From positions 1-21,346 of the forward strand of contig JAIRXN010000072.1 in assembly GCA_031268245.1 (NCBI GenBank): DNA of 21,346 nt, in the 5' to 3' direction. The position numbers were made by a program, and so were the translations under genes. Below, in pieces: positions 13,066 through 21,346 of the stretch. Source of the stretch: Treponema sp. (GTDB lineage Bacteria > Spirochaetota > Spirochaetia > Treponematales > Breznakiellaceae). A model generated the notes under the pieces. The model was not told the origin of the DNA and searched no databases. It worked only from the letters and a program-made list of their open reading frames with translations. The stretch's first letter is position 1. Every line of letters starts with the position of its first letter.

Positions 13066-14532
13066 CTACACAGTATACGTTGTTGCGCTGGTAGAACCGC
13101 CGTGTCCAGTCCAGTTGGTGTGGAAGAACCGGCCCCGGTTTTTGTCTACCCGTTCATAGGTATGAGCGCCGAAATAATCCCTCTGGGCCTGCAGAAGGTT
13201 TGCCGGAAGCCGTTCGCTGCGGTAGCCGTCAAAGTAGGCAAGGGCGCTGCTCAAGGCCGGAACAGGTATGCCGCTGCCAATCGCCGCGGCGCAGACCCTC
13301 CGCCACGAATCCTGCGCTTCTTCTATTTGCCCGGTAAAGAAGGGATCGAGAAGCAGATTTTCAAGTTCCCTGTTGCGCTCAAAGGATTCTTTTATTTTTC
13401 CCAGAAAATTTGAACGGATGATGCAGCCGCCTCTCCACATGAGGGCGATGCCGCCGTAGTTTAAGTTCCATTTGTGTTCCCTGGCCGCTTCCCGCATCAA
13501 AAGATAACCCTGGGCATAGGACACAATCTTGGAAGCGTAAAGGGCCTTCTCAAGGTCTTTGATAAAACCTTCCTTGTCCGCGGGCGGGATAATTTTCGGC
13601 CCTGCAAAGATTTTGCTTGCCCGGACTCTTTCGTTCTTGGCGGCGGAGAGGCAGCGGCCGAAAACCGCTTCCGCTATGAGTGTAAGGGGAACACCGAATT
13701 CCAGGGCTGCAATACCTGTCCACTTGCCTGTCCCCTTCTGTCCTGCGGTATCAAGGATCTTTTCCGCCAGAGGCTGACCATCTTCATCGTTATAAGCCAG
13801 AATGTCCCTGGTTATTTCGATGAGGTAACTGTTAAGCGCTCCCTGATTCCAGGCGGAAAAAACATCGTGCATCTGGGGATAGGAGAGACCCAAAAGCTGC
13901 CGCATGATGTCGTAGGTTTCGCAGATAAGCTGCATGTCTCCGTATTCAATACCGTTGTGAACCATTTTGACAAAGTGACCCGCACCGTTTTCCCCTACCC
14001 AGTCACAGCAGGGAACAGGCGTTCCCCCCGGCACTTCTTCAATTTTTGCGCTTATGGCCTGCAGAACCGGTTTGACCAGAGGCCAGGCGGCAGGCGAACC
14101 GCCGGGCATAATGGAAGGGCCGGTAAGGGCGCCTTCTTCACCGCCGGAAACCCCGGTACCGATGTAGAGGAGTCCTCTGGATTCTATGTAAGAAGTTCGG
14201 CGTATGGTATCCTGATAGTTTGAATTCCCGCCGTCAATGATGATGTCTCCCGGTTCAAAAACCTGCAAAAGCTGTTCGATGGTATCATCTACCGCCTGCC
14301 CGGCCTTTACCATGATCATGACCTTTCTGGGTCTTTCCAGGGCCTGGGCCAGCTCTGTCATACTATGGCAGGGAAAGATTTTCTTTTTTGCTGCCCGGCC
14401 TTTTACAAAATCATCTACCCTGGAAACAGTCCGGTTAAACACCGCTACGGAAAAGCCCTTGTTTTCCATGTTGAGCACGAGATTTTCTCCCATCACCGCA
14501 AGCCCGATCAATCCAATGTCCGCCTTTGACAT
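13066..14532 (-). CDS. gnd: 6-phosphogluconate dehydrogenase, decarboxylating
   Basis: The 488-residue product matches the long NADP-type enzyme in length and motifs. It has the Rossmann motif 'GLAVMGENL' (G10, A12, G15) and 'FNRT' (32-35), the NADP-preferring loop. 'IIDGGNSNYQDT' (98-109) and 'GTGVSGGEEGALTGPSIMPG' (125-144) follow. The catalytic pair is K189 and E196 in 'GAGHFVKMVHNGIEYGDMQ'. The C-terminal 'RDYFGAHTYER' reaches into the partner's active site in the dimer. It converts 6-phosphogluconate to ribulose 5-phosphate, CO2 and NADPH. An in-frame GTG at 14538 is rejected because it overlaps the AGAGGTGAT ribosome site of ATG 14532. It is the first gene of a three-gene operon with the kinase-phosphatase and the uncharacterised protein. 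Confidence 0.95.
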   Translation of the reverse strand: MSKADIGLIGLAVMGENLVLNMENKGFSVAVFNRTVSRVDDFVKGRAAKKKIFPCHSMTELAQALERPRKVMIMVKAGQAVDDTIEQLLQVFEPGDIIIDGGNSNYQDTIRRTSYIESRGLLYIGTGVSGGEEGALTGPSIMPGGSPAAWPLVKPVLQAISAKIEEVPGGTPVPCCDWVGENGAGHFVKMVHNGIEYGDMQLICETYDIMRQLLGLSYPQMHDVFSAWNQGALNSYLIEITRDILAYNDEDGQPLAEKILDTAGQKGTGKWTGIAALEFGVPLTLIAEAVFGRCLSAAKNERVRASKIFAGPKIIPPADKEGFIKDLEKALYASKIVSYAQGYLLMREAAREHKWNLNYGGIALMWRGGCIIRSNFLGKIKESFERNRELENLLLDPFFTGQIEEAQDSWRRVCAAAIGSGIPVPALSSALAYFDGYRSERLPANLLQAQRDYFGAHTYERVDKNRGRFFHTNWTGHGGSTSATTYTV

Positions 14533-14580
14533 AATCACCTCTTATAGTAGTATATGGGAAGGAGAATCATTATGTCAAAG
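14524..14580. promoter_or_regulatory. Divergent gnd/tag control region with 12-bp inverted repeat
   Basis: CTTTGACATAAT (14524-14535) and ATTATGTCAAAG (14569-14580) form a perfect 12-bp inverted repeat, 33 bp apart, containing both start codons because both proteins begin Met-Ser-Lys. Between them, TATAGT (plus, 14543-14548) and TATACT (minus, 14554-14549) lie back to back in the near-palindrome TATAGTAGTATA. Ribosome sites are GGGAAGGAG for tag and AGAGG for gnd. A TTGACA at 14526-14531 is 19 bp from TATATG (14551-14556), another possible tag promoter. Confidence 0.5.
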
Positions 14581-15153
14581 TCTGAGCATGTTCAGCGCTG
14601 TTCCTGGTGCGGAGAGAATGAAGTATACCTTAAATACCACGACAGGGAATGGGGTATGCCATGTCATTCAAGCAAAAAACTTTTTGAGTCCCTGATCCTC
14701 GACGGCGCCCAGGCCGGGCTTTCCTGGATCACGATCCTCAAACGCCGGGCAGCTTACCGTGCGGCCTTTGATAACTTCGATGCCGAAAAGATCGCCCGTT
14801 ACGGGAAAAAGGATATTGAGCGGCTCATGGCGGACAGCGGTATTATCCGTAACCGGAGAAAGATTGAAAGCGCCATCGGCAATGCACAGGCGTATCTTAC
14901 ATTGACGGAAACCGAAGGTTCCTTTTCCAAATGGCTCTGGAATTTTGTAGACGGCAAGCCTGTGTTAAACCACTGGGAGGATCTTTCGGAAATACCCGTT
15001 TCCACGGAACTTTCGGAAAAAATAAGTAAAGACCTGAAAAAACACGGGTTTTCTTTTGTGGGCCCCACGATAATCTATGCCTGGCTCCAGGCCGAAGGGC
15101 TGATTAACGATCATCTTGTTTCCTGTTTCCGCTGGAAGGAATGCCAGAAGTAA
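14572..15153 (+). CDS. tag: DNA-3-methyladenine glycosylase I
   Basis: The 193-residue product aligns along its length with E. coli Tag as I recall it: 'RCSWCG', 'YHDREWGMP' (22-30), 'DGAQAGLSWITILKRR' (44-59), 'SGIIRNRRKIESAIGNA', 'GFSFVGPTI' and 'NDHLVSC'. The structural zinc ligands would be C10, H23, H181 and C185. The active-site position that is Glu38 in E. coli is Asp44 here, with W52 conserved. It excises 3-methyladenine from alkylated DNA. The frame opens at 14554, but ATG 14572 has GGGAAGGAG at proper spacing. Its stop is one base from the next start, so it heads an operon with the AddAB nuclease genes. Confidence 0.95.
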   Translation: MSKSEHVQRCSWCGENEVYLKYHDREWGMPCHSSKKLFESLILDGAQAGLSWITILKRRAAYRAAFDNFDAEKIARYGKKDIERLMADSGIIRNRRKIESAIGNAQAYLTLTETEGSFSKWLWNFVDGKPVLNHWEDLSEIPVSTELSEKISKDLKKHGFSFVGPTIIYAWLQAEGLINDHLVSCFRWKECQK

Positions 15154-15154
15154 A

Positions 15155-17992
15155 ATGAAATCCCCCTGCCCCATTCCGGAATATATACTCGAAGCCCTGC
15201 CTGACCGGGACTGCAATTTCGTCTTTCCCTCAGCGGTGCCGGCCCGGTTTTGGCTCGAAAAGACGGCGCTGGAAAGTATGAAGCCCCTGGCGGAGGAGCG
15301 GTTTCTGGCATGGGACGAGTTTAAGGCGCAAACCCTGGCGCTGCACTTTCACGATAGGGAAGCCGCGGGGAAAGCCGCCAGGACAGTGTTTGCGGGCAGC
15401 CTCCTCCGGGAGAATGCGGGGGCGGCCAGGGAAGGAAACGCATACCTTCGGGATTTCGTCAATTACCGGTATGCAAATTTCTGGGAGCCTTTTGTCTCTC
15501 CTCTGGCGGCCCTGCTTCCCGGTCTTGAAGGACTCAACAAACGCGTGAACAGCAGCCCCCGCAAACAGGAACTTCTGGAGGATCCCTGGTTTGCCGATCT
15601 TCTCTGGATCAGGCAGCGTTATGAAGTGTTTCTGGGAACCTACGGTCTCTACGAGCCTTCTTGGAACAGGACGGATTTTACTTTTGCGGACAAAAACTGG
15701 ATACTCTTTTTCCCGGAACTGGCGGATGACTGGGAGGAATACCGTGAAGAATTGACGGCGGCCTCAGGAACGAAAGGTAAATTTTCTCTCAGAATCATTA
15801 CGCTAAAGGATATCAGTCCGCCGAAGATTCCTTCCGGGGAAAAAGCGCAGGCCGCGGCGCGTATTCTGAATGGGGCCGTGGTACAGGATGGAAACTATAT
15901 CCGTTTTGAATCGGCGGCGGAGGAACAGCGTTGGCTGGCCCTTATCATCCGGCAGCTTATGGAAGAGGGGGGCCTTGAGTCCGAAGACATCATTATCAGC
16001 TATCCGGGGGCGGACGATACGGAACGTTTGATTCTGGATCTGGCCCGCCGGGATATACCGGCCCTGCTTCGCGGGGGGAAAAGCCTTTCGGGGTACGGAG
16101 GAGGGCGGATCTTTTCAAGCCTTGCAGACTGCGTTTCAAACCGCTGGTCATATCAGTCCATGAAGAATCTGCTTCTCGATCAGGCCTATCCCTGGAAAGA
16201 CAGGGAAAGCATCAATGCTTTGCTGGACTTTGGACTCCGTTACCGCTGCATGGCTTCTACAGGGGAAGAAAAATTTGATGTGTGGGAAAATACATTTTTC
16301 AGGCTGAAGGGCTACCGGGGTAGTTTTACTATTTCCATTGGTGAGATCAATACTTTTTATACACGACTGAAAAAGGATATCCGGAATTTGGTAAACGCAG
16401 CCTCGTTTGAAGGACTCAAGGAACAGTGGCGCATCTTTGAAAACCGCTACTTTGACAGAGATAGTATCAATGAGGATACCGACAATATTCTTGCCCGGGC
16501 TATGAAGGCCCTGGATGAACTGATCCTGGCCGCAGGGCGTTTTCGGGGCATGGAAAACCTTGAGGAAAAAGGTCTTGTGTATAGCATTTTTAAATCCTAT
16601 CTGGGGGATACAAAGTACGTATTCCAGGGCGGAAAACAGGCTGTATCGATCTACGATTACAAGGTAGGAGCGGGTATTGCGCCCCTCGTTCACTTTGTTA
16701 TCAACATGGGGCAGAACAGCGCTTCTGTTACCGGGACTGAAGCGGGGGGAGATTCAATCCGGGAAGACAGGAAACAGCTTTTGAGCCTCAGGGAACGGGA
16801 TCTTTCCGCGGCTTTTGCCCGCGCCTATGCTTTTTCCGGCGGCTTTACGGTATTCAGCGCCGCGGACAAAACCTGGGCAGGCCCCGCGGTACCCCTCAAC
16901 GCTCTGGAGGGGGAACTTTCCCTGAAAGCTCTGGAGATTTTAAGCTTCCCCCCCGAACCGTCCAATACCCTGTTCCGCGTCGAGGCGGAGGAGGGCCTGA
17001 AAATTCTGGGAAGCGCCGGAACAGATCTTCGCTCCATTCCTCTGGCGGAACCTCTGTTACGGGAAAGACTCAAGGAGGCGCTCGGCAGTCCCGCACGGAA
17101 AACCGGGACAAATGCCGGGAATCTTGAACTTTCTCCCACGGATCTTAACGAGTACCTTTCGTGTCCCTTCCGCTGGCTTCTGGAAAGGGGGCTCGGTATT
17201 TCGGAAAAGCAGACCGGGATCGAGACCATTGACCAGCGGGATCTGGGTATGCTTTACCATAGAATTTTGGAGGCCTTTTTTTTAAGAATTGAAAACGATT
17301 CAAAAAAATTTGACAAAAAAAAGCTTGAAACATACAGGAAATGGCTCAATGAAGAGGTAGACACTGCCCTGAATAATGCCCGGCAGCGGGAGGGGGCATT
17401 TCAGGAATCGGTGTATGACATGCTCCGCGACAGAATCAATGCCGCTCTCGAAGATTATCTTGAGACCGATGCGGAGATTCTAGACGGCGCGGAGATTCTC
17501 AAACCTGAGTATCCGCTCCGCAGGGAATATCCGGATCTCGGCCTCGCCATGACCGGGAAAGCGGATCTTGTACTCAGAAGAACGGAAAAAGGCTATATTC
17601 TTACGGATTTCAAAACCGGCCTCATGCCTGACAAGAAAGATCTTCTCGCGGACGAAGAGACATCTCCGGCCAATGTCCAGCTTCCCGCATATATCAACAT
17701 GCTGGAACACGGGAGCAGCGGTAAAGTAAATTTGGCCCGCTTCTATTCGCTGGATAACCGGGAATACCGGGATGTTATCAATGATGATGCCCCCCCAAAT
17801 CCCTCACACACTCTGCCCATGAACCGGAAAGACTACCGGTGTGAAATAGACTGGGTAGACAGGATCCTTGCCGATCTTGTCTCCGCCATGAATGAAGGAG
17901 ACTACCGTGTACCTGAAATGGAGGACAGGGACTGCAAAAACTGCAGCGTTTCTGCCCTCTGCCGCAGCGTTTATACAGGGTTTGATACATGA
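15155..17992 (+). CDS. addB: AddB-type PD-(D/E)XK nuclease subunit (helicase-like)
   Basis: The 945-residue product has a degenerate helicase-like N-terminal half ('NFVFPSAVPARFWLEK' near 23-38, with no Walker A motif seen) and a C-terminal RecB-type nuclease. The nuclease has 'LSPTDLNEYLSCPFRWLLE' around 660-678, 'LGMLYHRILEAFF', D804 in 'GKADLVL' and D818/K820 in 'ILTDFKTG'. C670 together with C927-x2-C930-x5-C936 reproduces the iron-sulfur cysteine pattern of AddB. With AddA it would resect double-strand breaks and load recombinase. ATG 15155 lies one base after the tag stop; an earlier in-frame ATG at 15116 would overlap tag and is less likely. Its TGA overlaps the addA ATG (ATGA), so translation is coupled. 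It is shorter than B. subtilis AddB (about 1,170 residues). Confidence 0.85.
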   Translation: MKSPCPIPEYILEALPDRDCNFVFPSAVPARFWLEKTALESMKPLAEERFLAWDEFKAQTLALHFHDREAAGKAARTVFAGSLLRENAGAAREGNAYLRDFVNYRYANFWEPFVSPLAALLPGLEGLNKRVNSSPRKQELLEDPWFADLLWIRQRYEVFLGTYGLYEPSWNRTDFTFADKNWILFFPELADDWEEYREELTAASGTKGKFSLRIITLKDISPPKIPSGEKAQAAARILNGAVVQDGNYIRFESAAEEQRWLALIIRQLMEEGGLESEDIIISYPGADDTERLILDLARRDIPALLRGGKSLSGYGGGRIFSSLADCVSNRWSYQSMKNLLLDQAYPWKDRESINALLDFGLRYRCMASTGEEKFDVWENTFFRLKGYRGSFTISIGEINTFYTRLKKDIRNLVNAASFEGLKEQWRIFENRYFDRDSINEDTDNILARAMKALDELILAAGRFRGMENLEEKGLVYSIFKSYLGDTKYVFQGGKQAVSIYDYKVGAGIAPLVHFVINMGQNSASVTGTEAGGDSIREDRKQLLSLRERDLSAAFARAYAFSGGFTVFSAADKTWAGPAVPLNALEGELSLKALEILSFPPEPSNTLFRVEAEEGLKILGSAGTDLRSIPLAEPLLRERLKEALGSPARKTGTNAGNLELSPTDLNEYLSCPFRWLLERGLGISEKQTGIETIDQRDLGMLYHRILEAFFLRIENDSKKFDKKKLETYRKWLNEEVDTALNNARQREGAFQESVYDMLRDRINAALEDYLETDAEILDGAEILKPEYPLRREYPDLGLAMTGKADLVLRRTEKGYILTDFKTGLMPDKKDLLADEETSPANVQLPAYINMLEHGSSGKVNLARFYSLDNREYRDVINDDAPPNPSHTLPMNRKDYRCEIDWVDRILADLVSAMNEGDYRVPEMEDRDCKNCSVSALCRSVYTGFDT

Positions 17993-20900
17993 AAAAACTT
18001 AACCCCGAACAGATTGCCGCCAGGGATGCGGAACAAAATGTCGTAGTATCTGCCGGCGCCGGTTCGGGGAAAACCACGGTTCTGGCGGAACGCTATGTCC
18101 GGCTTGTAACCGAAGGCGGGCTGAATGCAGAGGAGGTGTTGACTCTCACCTTTACCCGGAAGGCCCAGGCGGAGATGTATGCCAGGATCTACCGGAATCT
18201 TGCTTCTTCGGCGCACCCCAGGGCTGCAGAACAGCTTGCCCGTTTCAACCGTGCACGGATCTCCACCCTCGATTCCTTTTGCGCCGCAGTTACCAGGGGA
18301 GGGGCGTCCCGGTACGGAATCTCCGGCAATTTCGTCATGGATGAAGGTACGGACGCATGCAGGGACTGTGCGGTGGAGATCCTCATGCGGTATAAAAAAG
18401 AGCCTGCCATCCGCAGGCTTGTAGCCGCGCGAAGCTTCGACCTGATTGTAGATGATCTCTTCTCGGACTTCGGTATGAAGGAAGTGAGTTTTGTCTCCAC
18501 AGAGACCTATGCTTCTCTGGCGGAAAAACAGCTTGCCTTTCTGGATGCCGAAACAGAACGGGTTATCGAAAATATTAACCGGGATCTTAAAAGCATACTG
18601 GTTCTGGACATTTCGGCCTCCGGCTCCAAAACCGCCGCAACATTGATGGAAAGAGCCGGGGAACACCATCCCCTGAAAAATGCGCAGAAACTTGTTTCCG
18701 CGGAAAGCGGGAAAGATCAACTGAAAACCCTCATTGAAGAGGCCGCTCTCTTCTGTTCAGGCGGTTTTCCCATGCCCCGTTCCAATGCAAAAGATCCGGC
18801 GCTGCAGCAATTGAGGCCGTTGGTTGAATCGATCAGGGAATCCGCGGCGGCCCTGGGGAATATAGCCGGTACCCTGCTTTACCGTGAAGACATCCCCGTT
18901 CTGGGAAGGATCTTTGACGAGTATGCGGCATTATTGCTGGATACCAAACGCCGGCTTGCCCTTTTGAGTTTTAGGGACACGGCGGAACTGGCGCTTGATA
19001 TACTCAAACATGACATGGCGCTGCGGGATCACTACAAGAGGCAGATTAAGGCAGTTATGATCGATGAGTTCCAGGACAATAACCGGCTTCAAAAAGAACT
19101 CCTGTACCTCGTATCGGAGGAGCCCGGAAACCATGCTCTGGACCGTATCCCTCTTCCGCATGAACTTTCCGCAAAAAAGCTTTTCTTTGTAGGTGACGAG
19201 AAACAGTCGATCTACCGTTACCGGGGGGCGGATGTTTCGGTTTTCCGGGGCCTCAGTGAAGAACTTGGCGGTTTTCTCGAACTCAATACCAACTACCGTT
19301 CTACACCCGAATTGATTGAATTCTATAATTCACTTTTCCCCGGTGTATTCGGAAGGCCGGAGTATGCATTTGAAGCCGAATTCCGTGGAATCAAGGTAGA
19401 CGAAAGGGAAGCGGAAAACCGGCCAGGTAGTGCGGACGGCGGAAACGTTTCGCCTGTGGAGCTGTTTCTCCGGAAGGAAGAAACCGGGGCCGAAGGAGAA
19501 CCGGACTCAAAAACTGAATCAGACATGGAACAAAGTCTTGTTCCTGTTCCCTGGCGCTGGGGGGAGGCCCTGGCCACGGCTGAACGGGTGTACCGGCTGG
19601 TAAAGGACGGAGAGGCCGCCTGGGGGGACATCGCCCTCCTCTTCCGCAGTACAACCCATCAGGCCGATTATGAGCGTGTCTTCCGGCAGGCGGGGATTCC
19701 CTTTACCGCATCCGATCCCAGGGGCGTCTATGCTGAAGGGCCGGCAAACGATTTCTATGCCCTGCTCAGGATCTGTCTTTTCCCCCAGGACAGCAATGCA
19801 TACGGAACGATACTCCGTTCCCCTTTCTGCGCCGTAGGAGATGAAACTTTTTTGCGGATCATGCTGGAACGGGAGTCCCTGCCCGAACCCTTCCCCGCGG
19901 AAGCTCCGGCCTCCTGGTTCCAGGATGAAGAGGATAGGGTTCGGTATGTGCGGGGCAGGGAAATTTATGAGGGAGTCCGGCAAAAGGCCGACCGGGAAGG
20001 AATAGGCGTCGTTCTGGCCTGGCTCTGGTATGAAACCGGATACCAGGCTTCTCTGGCGGCGGACAGCGGGAAACAGTCCGGCCTGGATCATTTCGAGTAC
20101 CTCTACAGCCTCGCTCTCGATGCGGACAGCCGGGGCTTGAGCCTTGCGGCCTTTCTCGACGAGCTTGCCCCCCTCATGGGAAGTACCGAAAAGATGGAAA
20201 GCGCAGGTATAGCCGGGGGAAAAAATGCGGTCAGCTTTATGACGGTTCATAAAAGCAAGGGCCTCGAATTCCCGGTAGTTGTCCTGCCCTTCTCGGAAAG
20301 CTCCGGCATGGGGGAACGGAACAACAAACCCTGGTACCGTCATCCCGAATACGGCCCCGCGGTGAATTTCAAGTCCGACACGGCCCGGCGGAAGGAAAGC
20401 CCGGTAAACTACTTCTGGAACATCATCAACGAAGAGAATAAAAAGAAAGAGGCCGCAGAACTCAAACGCCTCTTTTATGTGGCCGCCACCAGGGCCATGA
20501 AAAAGCTTATCATATTCGGCGTAGAACATCCCCGTTCATCACAGAGCTTCATGGGGCTGCTGGAAACCGGTTTTGCTGCGGCGCCGTATATTCCCCACTG
20601 CAAATACAAGTCCTACAATCTGCCCTTCCTGAAAACGTACCCCAAGGCCCTGTCTCTGCTCCGTTCAAAGGTAAAGGCCATCGGGAAAGGGTCGGAAGCT
20701 GGCAGCTTAATGGCTCCGACAGGCGCTTTCACGCCGAAGGAGCCCTCCGTCATCCGCACCAGCCCCAGCGCCCTGCAGGAAGCGGCGGCAGGAGGGGAAA
20801 ACCGTCCGGAGCGGCTTCGCGGTTCAGAGCTTCCCGATTTCCGCTGTGAATCCCTGCTCAAGGGGGATCTCCATCTCCTTTTCGGAACCCTCTGCCACCG

Positions 20901-21346
20901 GGCCGTTGAGATCCTTTTTGATTCTGAAGTTCCCTCTGAAGCAAAACGGGATCGTGTGGAACGGGAGGCTGTCTCCCTTTTCAGGAATGCGGGGCTGGGC
21001 GGCGCGGTTTCTCTTTTGGCTGAGGAAGCTTTTACAAAGGCGGAAGACTTCCTGAAAAGTGAAACCGGACGGAGAGCCTCCGCGTCTTTGCGCCGGGCAA
21101 GCGAGTTCGCATTCCGTCTGCCCCTGAAAAACGGCGCAACATCGATCCTTGTCAAAGGGATCATGGATCTGATCTTTGAAGATTCAGGCCATTGCATCAT
21201 CGTGGATTTCAAAACCGACCGCTACAGAGACCCGGAACTTCACCGGATCCAGCTTGCCGCATACCGGGCGGCCTCTCCGGCCTTTTCAGACCTGGAACCC
21301 AGGATCTTTCTTTGCTACCTGCGTGATTTAAGTTTTCTGGAATGCA
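17989..21346 (+). CDS. addA: AddA-type ATP-dependent helicase/nuclease subunit (3' end beyond window)
   Basis: The frame is open for 1,119 codons to the window edge. All superfamily-1 UvrD-like motifs are visible: Q motif 'LNPEQIAARDA'; Walker A 'GAGSGKT' (23-29, K28); Walker B 'DEFQD' (359-363); motif III 'GDEKQSIYRYRG' (402-413); motif IV 'NYRS' (435-438); motif V 'TVHKSKGLEF' (752-761); and motif VI 'LFYVAATRA' (828-836). A RecB-type nuclease domain follows, with H970 in 'GTLCHRAVE', D1061 in 'GIMDLIF', D1073/K1075 in 'VDFKTD' and 'QLAAY' (1088-1092). It is thus the active motor plus a second nuclease of an AddAB complex acting on double-strand breaks. The ATG overlaps the addB stop by four bases. 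Only the last part of the nuclease domain is missing. Confidence 0.93.
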   Translation, partial: MKKLNPEQIAARDAEQNVVVSAGAGSGKTTVLAERYVRLVTEGGLNAEEVLTLTFTRKAQAEMYARIYRNLASSAHPRAAEQLARFNRARISTLDSFCAAVTRGGASRYGISGNFVMDEGTDACRDCAVEILMRYKKEPAIRRLVAARSFDLIVDDLFSDFGMKEVSFVSTETYASLAEKQLAFLDAETERVIENINRDLKSILVLDISASGSKTAATLMERAGEHHPLKNAQKLVSAESGKDQLKTLIEEAALFCSGGFPMPRSNAKDPALQQLRPLVESIRESAAALGNIAGTLLYREDIPVLGRIFDEYAALLLDTKRRLALLSFRDTAELALDILKHDMALRDHYKRQIKAVMIDEFQDNNRLQKELLYLVSEEPGNHALDRIPLPHELSAKKLFFVGDEKQSIYRYRGADVSVFRGLSEELGGFLELNTNYRSTPELIEFYNSLFPGVFGRPEYAFEAEFRGIKVDEREAENRPGSADGGNVSPVELFLRKEETGAEGEPDSKTESDMEQSLVPVPWRWGEALATAERVYRLVKDGEAAWGDIALLFRSTTHQADYERVFRQAGIPFTASDPRGVYAEGPANDFYALLRICLFPQDSNAYGTILRSPFCAVGDETFLRIMLERESLPEPFPAEAPASWFQDEEDRVRYVRGREIYEGVRQKADREGIGVVLAWLWYETGYQASLAADSGKQSGLDHFEYLYSLALDADSRGLSLAAFLDELAPLMGSTEKMESAGIAGGKNAVSFMTVHKSKGLEFPVVVLPFSESSGMGERNNKPWYRHPEYGPAVNFKSDTARRKESPVNYFWNIINEENKKKEAAELKRLFYVAATRAMKKLIIFGVEHPRSSQSFMGLLETGFAAAPYIPHCKYKSYNLPFLKTYPKALSLLRSKVKAIGKGSEAGSLMAPTGAFTPKEPSVIRTSPSALQEAAAGGENRPERLRGSELPDFRCESLLKGDLHLLFGTLCHRAVEILFDSEVPSEAKRDRVEREAVSLFRNAGLGGAVSLLAEEAFTKAEDFLKSETGRRASASLRRASEFAFRLPLKNGATSILVKGIMDLIFEDSGHCIIVDFKTDRYRDPELHRIQLAAYRAASPAFSDLEPRIFLCYLRDLSFLEC

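Noticed and set aside
13474..14223. 249-codon plus-strand frame opposite gnd
   Set aside because: The minus strand encodes an unmistakable 6-phosphogluconate dehydrogenase; this translation has no family features or ribosome site.
17971..18720. 249-codon minus-strand frame opposite addA
   Set aside because: It covers the Walker A end of addA, which is clearly coding on the plus strand.
19519..20529. 336-codon minus-strand frame
   Set aside because: Antisense to helicase motifs V and VI of addA; no recognisable domain or ribosome site.

Overview
The window looks like chromosomal DNA of a spirochaete, most likely a treponeme of the termite-gut type. The clues are a Listeria/Bacteroides-repeat plus beta-helix surface protein with the treponeme-like 'ITGKSLAEALAWI' linker, a loose spirochaete-style lipobox, an AddAB-type rather than RecBCD-type helicase-nuclease, and several spirochaete-looking orphan proteins. 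The genus is an inference; no rRNA or other marker is present.

Layout. 1-1638: 3' part of a large repeat-rich surface protein, broken by two small frameshifts. About 1672-1759: an imperfect inverted repeat built from a CACGAAC heptamer. 1847-2770: a cation diffusion facilitator with a manganese-type metal site. 2890-3402 (minus) and 3414-5321 (plus): a small exported protein and a 635-residue orphan, diverging from an 11-bp gap. 5477-5977: ssb, alone and behind a leader of three hairpins. 5967-8306 (minus): a U32-family protein resembling the 23S rRNA hydroxylation factor RlhA; it overlaps the ssb end by 11 bp and diverges from trxA (8327-8650) across a 20-bp gap centred on a perfect palindrome. 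8675-8795: three successive hairpins, one a good intrinsic terminator. 8801-9826 (minus): a lipoprotein with a lamin-tail-like region.

9943-14532 (minus) is a compact three-gene operon: gnd (6-phosphogluconate dehydrogenase), a fused PfkB sugar kinase/HAD phosphatase, and a protein of unknown function remotely like deoxyhypusine synthase. It is the best candidate here for an undescribed pathway. Diverging from it, 14572-21346 (plus) is a DNA-repair operon: tag, an AddB-type nuclease and AddA, the last running off the window end.

Regulation. Three divergent gene pairs share very short intergenic gaps (11, 20 and 39 bp). Several starts lie 6-7 nt after a good -10 hexamer with no Shine-Dalgarno sequence, suggesting leaderless transcripts; ssb, tag, gnd and the lipoprotein instead have clear ribosome binding sites. 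No tRNA, rRNA, insertion sequence or CRISPR array was seen, and no gene-free stretch exceeds about 210 bp.
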